DNA of 64,000 nucleotides. It comes from Peptostreptococcus canis. Its GTDB lineage: Bacteria; Bacillota; Clostridia; Peptostreptococcales; Peptostreptococcaceae. Made by a program: the position numbers and the translations under genes. The stretch is from positions 304,258 to 368,257 of the forward strand of contig NZ_JABGBW010000002.1 in assembly GCF_014229965.1 (NCBI RefSeq). The letters run 5' to 3'. Of this stretch, positions 54,350-63,359 are shown piece by piece. Below the pieces are notes generated by a model that searched no databases, had not been told where the DNA came from, and was given only the letters and a program-made list of their open reading frames with translations. Each line of letters begins with the position of its first letter. Position 1 is the stretch's first letter.

Positions 54350-56500
54350 CTATTTCATTTCGCCACCAAGCAATCTATGAATTATACTATATGAATTTTG
54401 GTTTATATTTCCACCTACTTTATAAAGCAAACTAACAGCCCTAGGTTCCAAAATATTTCTTTGATACTGAGAAACGCTATTTCCAGCTAATATTATAGGG
54501 GAATTATTTTTTTGTGCAAACACACTTACAGTTATTGCATCTATTGGTGCATCACTTCTAGTTACAAATGCCTTTGAAGAAAATTTTTCTTTGTAAAAAT
54601 CTTCTATTACTTTAGAATTGGTTTCAATTCTATTACTTCCATGTATTCTTTTTCCATTCAGATTTATACCTAAAGAATTTTCTATTTTCTTTATTACATT
54701 ATCAGATAGCACGCTTGTACCACCTATAAAATATATATTCTTAATATTATTATTCTTTAAATAATTTATATTTTCGTTGCTTATATTATTTTTAGAAGAA
54801 ATAATGATAGGAGCTCTTTCCTTACCTGCTTTTGCGGAAATAGACAATGCATCCACAAGAGCTTCTTCGCTCGCTATATATGCCGTACTAGCTCCATCTA
54901 ATCTCTTAGCAATTGCATTTGAAACAATCTGAGGGTTAGAACTATTTATTCTATCCACTGTAATTCCACTAATCATAGATGTTATTCTTCTGGAATCTAC
55001 TTCAGTTATAGATTTTTTATCTCCTACTATTATTAATTTTTTTGCTTTTAACCTCTTTATTTCATTTATAGTGCTATTGCTTATTTTACCACCAAATTTT
55101 AATAATATAGGTGCATCCATTTTAGACGCTAAGGTACTAGATGCAACGGCATTTAATAATTCTTCTCCGTTTACCAATACAACAGAATCAGCTTTATTTT
55201 TCCAGCTTTTTTGAGATATCTTTACTGCTGTTTCTGCTCTATTGCGACCGGACATCTGATTTTGATACGGAAGCCTTACACCAGGTTTAGAAGGTTGATT
55301 TCCTTGATTTCCAGAATTCTGATTACCTTGATTATTTAAATATAGAGATTTAAGATCATTATATACCTGACTTATATTAACTATATCTTTTGCCGAAAAA
55401 TATATGCTTCCTTTGACATCCGGATATTTTCTATTTATTTGAATCTGTCTTTTTATTTGGGCAGCGACATTTTCGCCTCCATATTCACTTTGGCCATTTT
55501 TATATATACCTTGACCAATATATAAATCTACATTTGTACCTCTCACTTGTTCAGACCACCATTTAACTAATGTTTCATAGTCTGCAACAGGATGTCCTAT
55601 TCTCCAATATACCTGTGGTACAACATAATCTACTAATCCGTTTTTAATCCAGTATCTGGTATCTGCATAATGACTACTATATGATTCATTTCCACCGGTA
55701 TTTGAACCACGTGGATCATTTCTTTTATTTCTCCAAATTCCTGCAGGGCTCACACCAAATACGATATTCGGATTAATCTCTCTTACAGAATCATGCACCT
55801 CTCTAATCATGGTATTTACATTTTCTCTTCTCCATGCTGATTTATCTCCTGAACCATATTTTGCATAGGATTTACTATCATTAAATCCGGCCCCCGGATA
55901 AAAATAGTCATCAAAATGTACTCCATCTATATCATAGTTATTCACTACTTCTGTAACTGTATCCACAATATATTTTCTCACTTGTGGAAGACCTGGATCA
56001 TAATACCACTTTCCATTGAAATTCACAACCCAATCTCTATGAATATTAAGATAATTTGATGGTGAAGTATTGGATATATCACTGTATATACTTGCCCTAT
56101 ACGGATTAAACCAAGCATGTACTTTTAGTCCTCTATTATGCGACTCTCTAATAATAAAATCAAGAGGATCATACCCCGGATCTTTTCCCTGAGTTCCAGT
56201 TAAAAATCTGGACCATGGATTTATCTTAGATCTGTATATTGCATCAGATTCCGGTCTGACTTGTACAACCACTGTATTTATACCGGCTCCTTTAAGTCTG
56301 TTAATTAAGTTTATATATTCTCTTTTCTGAACTTCGGCATTTCCCCTAGAACCTTTAGATGGCCAGTCAATATTAAATACTGTGGAAATCCAAGCAGCTC
56401 TAACTTCATTTTCACTTGCTTCTACTTTATTATCAGTAGAAAATACTATTGAACCAATCAACAAAGCGATTGACATTAATATTGCAAAAAGCTTTTTCAT
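54350..56500 (-). CDS. GHL10-type glycoside hydrolase-like protein with three CWB2 repeats
   Basis: 716 residues: signal peptide (about 1-28), a glycosyl-hydrolase-like 10 domain (DUF187, about 30-345; WISTVFNIDWPSKG, VHAWFNPYRAS, DGVHFDDYFYPG, VSPAGIWRN), a Q/N/G linker (about 390-412), then three CWB2 repeats (about 415-716; MSGRNRAETA is the clearest, the second degenerate, then RIHGSNRIETN). The enzyme domain probably cleaves a wall or exopolymer glycan; CWB2 holds it on the cell. A TTGAAA-18-TATATT promoter candidate lies at about 56555-56590. ATG start with a GGAGG site. Confidence 0.9.
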   Translation of the reverse strand: MKKLFAILMSIALLIGSIVFSTDNKVEASENEVRAAWISTVFNIDWPSKGSRGNAEVQKREYINLINRLKGAGINTVVVQVRPESDAIYRSKINPWSRFLTGTQGKDPGYDPLDFIIRESHNRGLKVHAWFNPYRASIYSDISNTSPSNYLNIHRDWVVNFNGKWYYDPGLPQVRKYIVDTVTEVVNNYDIDGVHFDDYFYPGAGFNDSKSYAKYGSGDKSAWRRENVNTMIREVHDSVREINPNIVFGVSPAGIWRNKRNDPRGSNTGGNESYSSHYADTRYWIKNGLVDYVVPQVYWRIGHPVADYETLVKWWSEQVRGTNVDLYIGQGIYKNGQSEYGGENVAAQIKRQIQINRKYPDVKGSIYFSAKDIVNISQVYNDLKSLYLNNQGNQNSGNQGNQPSKPGVRLPYQNQMSGRNRAETAVKISQKSWKNKADSVVLVNGEELLNAVASSTLASKMDAPILLKFGGKISNSTINEIKRLKAKKLIIVGDKKSITEVDSRRITSMISGITVDRINSSNPQIVSNAIAKRLDGASTAYIASEEALVDALSISAKAGKERAPIIISSKNNISNENINYLKNNNIKNIYFIGGTSVLSDNVIKKIENSLGINLNGKRIHGSNRIETNSKVIEDFYKEKFSSKAFVTRSDAPIDAITVSVFAQKNNSPIILAGNSVSQYQRNILEPRAVSLLYKVGGNINQNSYSIIHRLLGGEMK

Positions 56501-56857
56501 TTTTCTTCCTCCTTAAAATTTCTACGTTATTGTACTTAATTAAGAAAAAAGGTATCCATTCAATTGATTCAAATATAAGTGACGTTTTAATTGTATTTCA
56601 ATTGTATTTTATAGTTTATGATAATCGTATCTTAATGTTATCACGTATTTGATATAAAAACAACATATTTTATTTAAAAAAATAAATATTTTTTCGTTTT
56701 TTAACTTATTAAAATAGACTTATACTTTATTTACAATTAACTTATCATAATATACTTTTTATACCTTAATTCTTTTTATATTAAGTTTTAACAGCAATTT
56801 AATCATTTTCTTATTATACTTATATAAAAAAGGTGAGAAAATCTCACCTTTAAAATG
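56501..56857. other. AT-rich intergenic region
   Basis: This 357 bp gap holds a promoter candidate for the GHL10 gene (TTGAAA near 56590, TATATT near 56568, minus strand) and the terminator of the NlpC/P60 gene at 56829. I see no further gene. Confidence 0.5.
56829..56851 (-). terminator. Terminator of the NlpC/P60 gene
   Basis: AAAGGTGAGA and TCTCACCTTT form a hairpin; TTTTTT follows on the minus strand, just past the stop at 56858. Confidence 0.88.
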
Positions 56858-58315
56858 CTATTCAATTACTCTTCTTGCAGTTGTGTATGAACCTAATTGT
56901 GCTATTCTTACACTTGAACCCGGTTCTGGAGCATGTATATATTTACCATTACCTATATATAATCCAACGTGATGTACTGGAGAACCCCAGAACACCATGT
57001 CACCAGGCCTTAATTGATCTCTACTTACATATCTTCCGACTCTGGCTTGATACCTTGAAACTCTTGGTAAATTTACATTCGCTCCACGACTGAAAGAATA
57101 AAGCATTAATCCGGAACAGTCAAATGTACTTGGACCAGTCGCCCCCCAGACATAAGGAGCACCTAATTTAGATTTAGCAACTGAAATTACATTTTCTATT
57201 CTTTTCTGAGATTCACTTATATAAGCCGATGAAGGTATCCATCCTTCAATTTTCCCATTTCCATTTTTAACTTTTGAATATGAACCGTTTGTAGAAACTA
57301 TTTCTACTCCATTTCCTTTAATAAACTTACCTACAATTGCAGATTTATTGTCTGCATTTACTCTTATATCAATATCCCTCTGTATAACAGTAGTTTTTAC
57401 TGATTTATTTAAAGCTCCGTTTGCCTCAAACTTATATGTACTGCCATCAATATACCTTATTGTATTTGAAACCATTGCACCATTTGAATCAAAGTAATAG
57501 CGTACACCATCTATAGTTCTCCACATATTTTCAGCTCTACTAAATGTATTTAAAAAGAATAGTCTGTTAGCACCGTCCTGATACCAACCACGAGCTTTTC
57601 TGCCATCCACATATTTAAACCACTTTCCGGCCTCTTTAAATATTCCATTTTTCACAAATGAACTATTTTTTTCAGAGTCCCTAAGTATTTGTGCACCTTT
57701 ATTATATATTGCCTGCTGCTCAGGAGTCACTTCATTCAATCTCTTTGAGTTATCATTGGCTACCATATGACCTTGTCTATTGAATTGATATTCTTTTCCA
57801 TCAATCTTAACTTTCTGGTCTCTTATCATTACACCATCTTTATTAAAATAATATCTATTACCTTTAATGGTTCTCCACATATTTTGTGGCAAAGAATATC
57901 CGTTAATAATATAATAATCAATACCTTGATATTTTATCCAACCCTTTGATTGAATATTATTTACATAAAAACGCCATTTTCCATCTTCTCTGACAAAACC
58001 ATTTAGTTTTCTTGAAGAGGTTTTTATAGCCTTATCTTCAACAATTATATCTAATGAATCTAAACTACTATCATTTGGTATCTCACTATTGTCTGCTGGT
58101 GTTGCATCAGAAGCTTCTTCACTCTGAAGCTGACTATCTTCTTGTGAACTTGAAGCATCCATTATTGTTTCTTCCGATAAAATAACATTTTCGCTATTTT
58201 CATCTGCAAAAACCAATGAACTACTTATTCCCGATGCAAGCATAAATGTAGCTAAAGCTATAGACATAATCTTTTTTATTTTTTCATTTCTATTATTTCT
58301 TTTAAACTGCATCAT
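56858..58315 (-). CDS. Secreted NlpC/P60 peptidoglycan hydrolase with cell-wall-binding repeats
   Basis: A 485-residue secreted hydrolase: signal peptide (about 1-40), serine- and aspartate-rich linker (about 41-105), choline/glucan-binding-type aromatic repeats (W-x-x-I-x-G-x-x-Y-Y-F, about 110-290), an SH3_3 domain (about 310-370) and a C-terminal NlpC/P60 cysteine peptidase (about 375-485). The catalytic set is Cys in DCSGL, His in HHVGLY and His in YIHAP. It cuts peptidoglycan stem peptides, aiding growth or cell separation. The start is one of two adjacent ATGs (58315 or 58312) after GGAGGAGG. A perfect inverted repeat overlaps its promoter. Confidence 0.92.
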   Translation of the reverse strand: MMQFKRNNRNEKIKKIMSIALATFMLASGISSSLVFADENSENVILSEETIMDASSSQEDSQLQSEEASDATPADNSEIPNDSSLDSLDIIVEDKAIKTSSRKLNGFVREDGKWRFYVNNIQSKGWIKYQGIDYYIINGYSLPQNMWRTIKGNRYYFNKDGVMIRDQKVKIDGKEYQFNRQGHMVANDNSKRLNEVTPEQQAIYNKGAQILRDSEKNSSFVKNGIFKEAGKWFKYVDGRKARGWYQDGANRLFFLNTFSRAENMWRTIDGVRYYFDSNGAMVSNTIRYIDGSTYKFEANGALNKSVKTTVIQRDIDIRVNADNKSAIVGKFIKGNGVEIVSTNGSYSKVKNGNGKIEGWIPSSAYISESQKRIENVISVAKSKLGAPYVWGATGPSTFDCSGLMLYSFSRGANVNLPRVSRYQARVGRYVSRDQLRPGDMVFWGSPVHHVGLYIGNGKYIHAPEPGSSVRIAQLGSYTTARRVIE

Positions 58316-58364
58316 TGCCTCCTCCATTTTATCTATATCAACAGATTCTATTTTAGCACACGAT

Positions 58365-58400
58365 GTTACAATTTGCAAGATAAAAATTACAAATTGTAAC
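58365..58400. promoter_or_regulatory. Inverted repeat overlapping the promoter of the NlpC/P60 gene
   Basis: GTTACAATTTG (58365-58375 as its complement reads CAAATTGTAAC) and CAAATTGTAAC (58390-58400) are perfect 11-base partners, 14 bases apart. On the minus strand TTGCAA and TAAAAT, 17 bases apart, form the promoter; one repeat arm overlaps the -35 side. A dimeric regulator is expected. Confidence 0.55.
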
Positions 58401-58410
58401 TTTTATAGAA

Positions 58411-58437
58411 AAAACGTCTGTTTTCCCAGACGTTTTC
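58411..58437 (-). terminator. Terminator of the MurJ gene at 58562
   Basis: AAAACGTCTG pairs with CAGACGTTTT around six bases, with six T following on the minus strand. Confidence 0.85.
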
Positions 58438-58561
58438 CTAAAATTTTGTATTGATTTGTTACTTTTATCATTTCCCCAAATATATTTATCATCTAATTAC
58501 TATATATTGTTACAAAAACAAAATGATTTTGTCATATAATGCATCATTATACCAACAAGAT

Positions 58562-60115
58562 TTAGCTAACCTTTAATTTGGATTTCACACCATCTACAAC
58601 CATATTTACTATCATTATAAATTCTTCAACTTTCATAAAGTACATTATTACAGAATATATAAATACACCTGTTAAAACACTAATTCCTAATTTTATGACA
58701 TTAAATATAAAAACATCAAGAAGTAAAGAATCCAATCCAAAATAAGTAAAATGAACAACTATTCCCATTATAGCCGCTGATATTAAACATTTTACAAAAG
58801 TTATTATACTCTTCTTAGGACTAAATAATTCCACTTTTTTATTCATACTTTTGAAAAATAACATCAGTCCAATATATGAAGAAATCGCAGTTGCAAGAGC
58901 TAAACCTCTATATCCTAAAGGTCTTATCAATATCAAGTTAAGCACTATATTAAAAAATATCGCAATTACACTATTAATCGTAGGAGTTTTACTGTCTTCA
59001 AGAGAGTAAAATCCCCTTATTAAAACATCCCTTAACGCAAATGCCAATACTGCTGTCACATATATTACCAAAATACTTGCAGTCATTATTGTGTCTTTAG
59101 ATGTAAATGCATTCCTCTGGAATAAAACTTCAATAACCGGTTTTGCTAGCACAATACATCCTATTACAACAGGTACAATAGAAACTATTATTACGTTCAT
59201 AGTTTTTATCATACTCTCCACAAAAAGCTCCTTTTTATCACTTACCACAAGTTTTGAAAATCTTGGATACACTACTGAAAGCACTGATGTAATAAATAAT
59301 GCTTGCACAAACTCATAAAGTCTACGTGCATATCCAAATGACGCAACTACAGTTGTACCTAATAATGATGCAAGTGATTCATCTATAATAGCATTTATCT
59401 GATTTGCACCTACACCTATTATTACCGGTACGATTAAAATAATCATGTCTTTCATCACAGGATCATAAATATCTATTTTTCTAGAATATTTATATCCTTC
59501 TTTGTATATAAAAGGAACTTGAAATAATGCTTTTGATGCAATTGCAAATAAGGTCCCGATTATAAGTACAATAGGATCGGTTTTAACACTTATTATTATG
59601 GAAATTATTATTATTATGCTATAAGGCATTCCAATGAAACCTGGAACGACATACCTTTTTTTTATTTGTAAATACGCCGTATATATATTTGCCAATCCCA
59701 CAAAAATTATACTAGGTAAAAGTATTCTTGTATATTGAACACATATTCTATATACTTCTCCTTTGTAACCTAATGCAAATATGTTTACTAATGGTCCGGC
59801 AAATATAATTCCTATTATCGACAATATAATTCCTATTATTATTACCCCATTAATAACAGAGTTTAAAAATGACATCGCCCTTTCTTCAGAGCTATCATTG
59901 GCAAGCTTGTTATAAAGTGGTATCAAGCTAGTAGCAATAGCAGAACCAATCACGGCAAATAATACTACCGGTATTTTATTCGCTGTTGTATATATAGCAG
60001 AATACATACCTGTACCATATGCTGAGGCTAATGCACTATCGCGTATCAATCCCAAAATTTTAGAAAGTATAGTTACAATCATCAATAGGACTGTTGCTTT
60101 TGCAGCTTTTGACAT
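58562..60115 (-). CDS. murJ: MurJ/MviN-family lipid II flippase
   Basis: Moves lipid-linked peptidoglycan or polymer precursors across the membrane. The 517 residues show about 14 membrane spans with MviN features: ILGLIRDSALASAYG near the start (about 19-33), FSKL-containing loop and RNAFTSKDTI (about 325-334). A second MurJ relative lies at 61803 with the CapD-like gene between them. In C. difficile the comparable locus holds MviN-type flippases linked to the PSII polymer, so this may serve that polymer rather than lipid II. Confidence 0.92.
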   Translation of the reverse strand: MSKAAKATVLLMIVTILSKILGLIRDSALASAYGTGMYSAIYTTANKIPVVLFAVIGSAIATSLIPLYNKLANDSSEERAMSFLNSVINGVIIIGIILSIIGIIFAGPLVNIFALGYKGEVYRICVQYTRILLPSIIFVGLANIYTAYLQIKKRYVVPGFIGMPYSIIIIISIIISVKTDPIVLIIGTLFAIASKALFQVPFIYKEGYKYSRKIDIYDPVMKDMIILIVPVIIGVGANQINAIIDESLASLLGTTVVASFGYARRLYEFVQALFITSVLSVVYPRFSKLVVSDKKELFVESMIKTMNVIIVSIVPVVIGCIVLAKPVIEVLFQRNAFTSKDTIMTASILVIYVTAVLAFALRDVLIRGFYSLEDSKTPTINSVIAIFFNIVLNLILIRPLGYRGLALATAISSYIGLMLFFKSMNKKVELFSPKKSIITFVKCLISAAIMGIVVHFTYFGLDSLLLDVFIFNVIKLGISVLTGVFIYSVIMYFMKVEEFIMIVNMVVDGVKSKLKVS

Positions 60116-60168
60116 AATTCTCTCCTCACAATAATACCAAAAGGTATTTTTTCTATTTCAAAAATTTT

Positions 60169-61623
60169 CTATATTATTCCATTTACATCTTCCGGTTTAA
60201 TATAGGTTTCTACAATCTTTCTCATAAGAGGATCAACTTCTTCCTCAACTTCATTTGTAGCCACTTCTTTCAATTTATCCATCAGGAAAAATAGCTCATC
60301 TTTATTGAAAGTCTGAGGTCTTCCTATAAAAATTTTCTGATGTTCTGTATCTTTCAGACCTTCCTCTGCCATTAAAAGTTCTTCAAATAATTTTTCTCCC
60401 GGTCTTAATCCTGTATATTCTATTTTTATATCTTTATCCGGTTCAAAACCACTCAATCTAATTATATTCCTTGCTAAATCATCTATTTTAACAGGCTCTC
60501 CCATATCCAATACAAATATTTCTCCACCTTTTGCCATCCTACTGGCTTCCATAACTAAAGCCACTGCCTCGGGTATAGTCATAAAGTATCTGATAATTTC
60601 CTTATGTGTGACTGTTACAGGACCGCCCGCAGCTATTTGCTTTTTAAATAAAGGAACAACTGAACCACTACTTCCCAATACATTTCCGAACCTCACCGCC
60701 ACAAATTCGGTACTACTTAAATCATTATATGTCTGCACTAACATTTCTGATAGCCTTTTAGTAGCTCCCATTATATTGGTCGGATTAACGGCTTTATCAC
60801 TAGATATAAGCACAAACCTTTTGACTCTGTACTTATCTGAAACCTTTATCAAATTCAAAGTTCCAAAAACATTATTTTTTACAGCTTCTGTTTTATTATA
60901 TTCCATTAGTGGAACATGCTTATGTGCTGCTGCATGAAATACGATTTCAGGTCTGTATTTGTTAAATATTACATCCAACCTTTTTTCTTCTCTTATACTT
61001 GCTATTATAACTTCAACATCCAGCGATTTTGAATACTTCATTTTTAATTCCTGTTGAATCGAATATGCATTTCCCTCAAAAAAATCAAGTATAATAAGTT
61101 TTTGAGGACAATATTTTGATATTTGTCTGCAAATTTCAGAACCTATTGTTCCTCCTCCACCAGTTACAAGTATCACTTTATCTTTAACATAGCCGTTGAT
61201 TTTTTCCATATCAAGTTCAACCGGCTCTCTGCCAAGCAAATCGTCTATTTCTACATCCCTAATATTTTTAAACTCAACTTTTCCGTCAATTATTTCTGAT
61301 ATACTTGGTATAGTCCGGGTATGACAGTTCGTAGTTCTACAAATATCAAGAATTTCTTTTTTTCTTGTGCTGGAAATATTTGCTATAGAAAAAATGATTT
61401 CATCTATATTTTCTCTTTCGCATATGTTTATAATATCCTCAGAAGTTCCCATTACTTCATGATTATAAACCAGTTTTCCCACTAAAGTTTTATCATCATC
61501 TATTATTGCAGTTACTTCTCTTCTTAGTTTTTTAGAGTTTCTATTTATTTCATTTATAACCATTTGTGCAGCTTCTCCTGCCCCAATAATCATAACTTTA
61601 AATATTCCGTAATTATTACTCAT
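60169..61623 (-). CDS. CapD/FlaA1-like nucleotide-sugar 4,6-dehydratase, soluble form
   Basis: Probably makes a 4-keto-6-deoxy UDP-sugar for surface glycans. 484 residues: a Rossmann-like N-terminal domain (about 5-120; IGAGEAAQMV) and a short-chain dehydrogenase core (about 140-400) with VTGGGGTIGSE and the catalytic stretch SSDKAVNPTNIMGATK, in which the usual tyrosine is methionine, as in PglF-type enzymes. The four N-terminal membrane spans common in this family (usual length about 600) are missing, so it is soluble. The start is ATG 61623, six bases after GAGG; an ATG two codons upstream lies within the site. Confidence 0.9.
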   Translation of the reverse strand: MSNNYGIFKVMIIGAGEAAQMVINEINRNSKKLRREVTAIIDDDKTLVGKLVYNHEVMGTSEDIINICERENIDEIIFSIANISSTRKKEILDICRTTNCHTRTIPSISEIIDGKVEFKNIRDVEIDDLLGREPVELDMEKINGYVKDKVILVTGGGGTIGSEICRQISKYCPQKLIILDFFEGNAYSIQQELKMKYSKSLDVEVIIASIREEKRLDVIFNKYRPEIVFHAAAHKHVPLMEYNKTEAVKNNVFGTLNLIKVSDKYRVKRFVLISSDKAVNPTNIMGATKRLSEMLVQTYNDLSSTEFVAVRFGNVLGSSGSVVPLFKKQIAAGGPVTVTHKEIIRYFMTIPEAVALVMEASRMAKGGEIFVLDMGEPVKIDDLARNIIRLSGFEPDKDIKIEYTGLRPGEKLFEELLMAEEGLKDTEHQKIFIGRPQTFNKDELFFLMDKLKEVATNEVEEEVDPLMRKIVETYIKPEDVNGII

Positions 61624-61802
61624 ATCCATCCTCTTTCATTTAATCCTTTTTGATTCACTTATAAAGGTTAGCATAATTTCCTTAACTAAAAATATAGTAA
61701 AAATAATCACCCAAAAATTGTATCTCTTCCACTTAACTTACATTTTTTAATAACTAATTTTTCCAACTAAAAAATTCCAGATACCTATATTTTAAAATTC
61801 TC

Positions 61803-63359
61803 TTAATTTCCAGCTTTTTTTCTTCTATTTTTTATCTCACTTATCATTACTTCTATCTCTGAAACTCTCAACAACTTTATAATAACAATATATAAAGATA
61901 CTCCTATTATAATTGAACCACTTAGTGACAATAAACCATCAATTTTTGATAAATTAATAACCCTATCAAAAAATGAATATGATAATCTAACTATAACAGC
62001 CATTATGGATGATGCCATAGCAACTTTTAAAATCACTAAAATTACGCTATTTGCACCATAATCTCCTATTTTTCTTTTCAAGTTAACCATAAGCATAAAT
62101 GAACTTATTAAATATGACATACTTGTCGCAAGTGCAATACCACCATTTTTTAATGGCCCTACCAATAATATACTCATTACTATATTTATCATTACAGCCA
62201 AAGTAGAATTTAGCATTGGTGTTTTAGTATCACCTATTGAATAATATATCTTGGTCACTACAGTTCTAATTGCAAGTCCTATCATACCAATAGAATAAAA
62301 TAATAATGCATTAGATGTCAGAGTCACTGCTTTGGTGTCAAAAGCTCCTCTCATAAATAAGGTTTCTACAATAGGTCTTGATAACACTATACATCCAAAT
62401 GTAATTGGAACTATTAATAGTAAAACCACATTAATGCTTATTCTTATTAGATTATTAAATTCCGTTTTATCTTTTTTACTCGATAACTCCGCAAGTTTTG
62501 GATACATCACAATGCTGATTGTCGAAATAAAAATCCCAATAAAAAAACCTACTAGTTTATTTGAATAATTTAAAGATGATAAACTTCCTACAACAAGAGT
62601 TGAAGCCAGAGTTTTATCTACTACTTTATTCACCTGGGTAACAGCTACTGATAACAAAATAGGTATTGCTAAAATAAAGACTTCTCTAATATATTTATCA
62701 CTGAAATCAATTTTTAGCTTAGGTTTATATCCTAGTTTTAGAGCTTTAGGTAACTGAACAACAAACTGAGAAAATAGAGCTATTGAAGCTCCTATCGGCA
62801 ATATATATACATTATTAAATATGGAACTCATAAAAATCCCACATATAATAATGAAATTAAACGGTATACCTACAATACCAGGTATAAAAAATTCTTCATT
62901 AGCTTGTAAATATGCTGACATTATACTTTTAAGCCCTGTAAAAATATATCCTAATAATATTATTCTGGCAAAAAAGACTGTTTCTTTAAAAAGTCTACCT
63001 TTGAATCCTATTGCAAAAACCCTTACAATCTGTTCCATAAAGATAAATACTACAAATGAAATTATTATACCTAATATCAATGTAATACCTATTATATTAT
63101 TTGTAAAGTCAATAGCACCATCTTTTCCACGATCCTCTTTTACTTTGCAATAAAGGGGTATAAAAGTGGTAGCTATTGTAGAGGCAATTAATGAAAACAA
63201 AGCCTGAGGTATATCATATGCTGTAAAAAAAGCATCACTGTGCATAGATGCACCATAAAAATATCCCATAACTAATTCACGGAAAAAACCGATAAATTTG
63301 GATAACATGGTTATTGCCATCAGTAGGAACACATTTTTCACCATCTTATTTCTTTTCAT
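61803..63359 (-). CDS. MurJ/MviN-family flippase, second copy
   Basis: A 518-residue, 14-span flippase of the MviN family, with FIGFFRELVMGYFYGASMHSDA (about 22-43) and MRGAFDTKAVTLT (about 326-338). It is clearly related to the 58562 protein but diverged, which suggests each serves a different lipid-linked precursor. The start overlaps the glycosyltransferase stop by 14 bases, so the two genes are co-transcribed. Which, if either, flips lipid II is unknown. Confidence 0.9.
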   Translation of the reverse strand: MKRNKMVKNVFLLMAITMLSKFIGFFRELVMGYFYGASMHSDAFFTAYDIPQALFSLIASTIATTFIPLYCKVKEDRGKDGAIDFTNNIIGITLILGIIISFVVFIFMEQIVRVFAIGFKGRLFKETVFFARIILLGYIFTGLKSIMSAYLQANEEFFIPGIVGIPFNFIIICGIFMSSIFNNVYILPIGASIALFSQFVVQLPKALKLGYKPKLKIDFSDKYIREVFILAIPILLSVAVTQVNKVVDKTLASTLVVGSLSSLNYSNKLVGFFIGIFISTISIVMYPKLAELSSKKDKTEFNNLIRISINVVLLLIVPITFGCIVLSRPIVETLFMRGAFDTKAVTLTSNALLFYSIGMIGLAIRTVVTKIYYSIGDTKTPMLNSTLAVMINIVMSILLVGPLKNGGIALATSMSYLISSFMLMVNLKRKIGDYGANSVILVILKVAMASSIMAVIVRLSYSFFDRVINLSKIDGLLSLSGSIIIGVSLYIVIIKLLRVSEIEVMISEIKNRRKKAGN

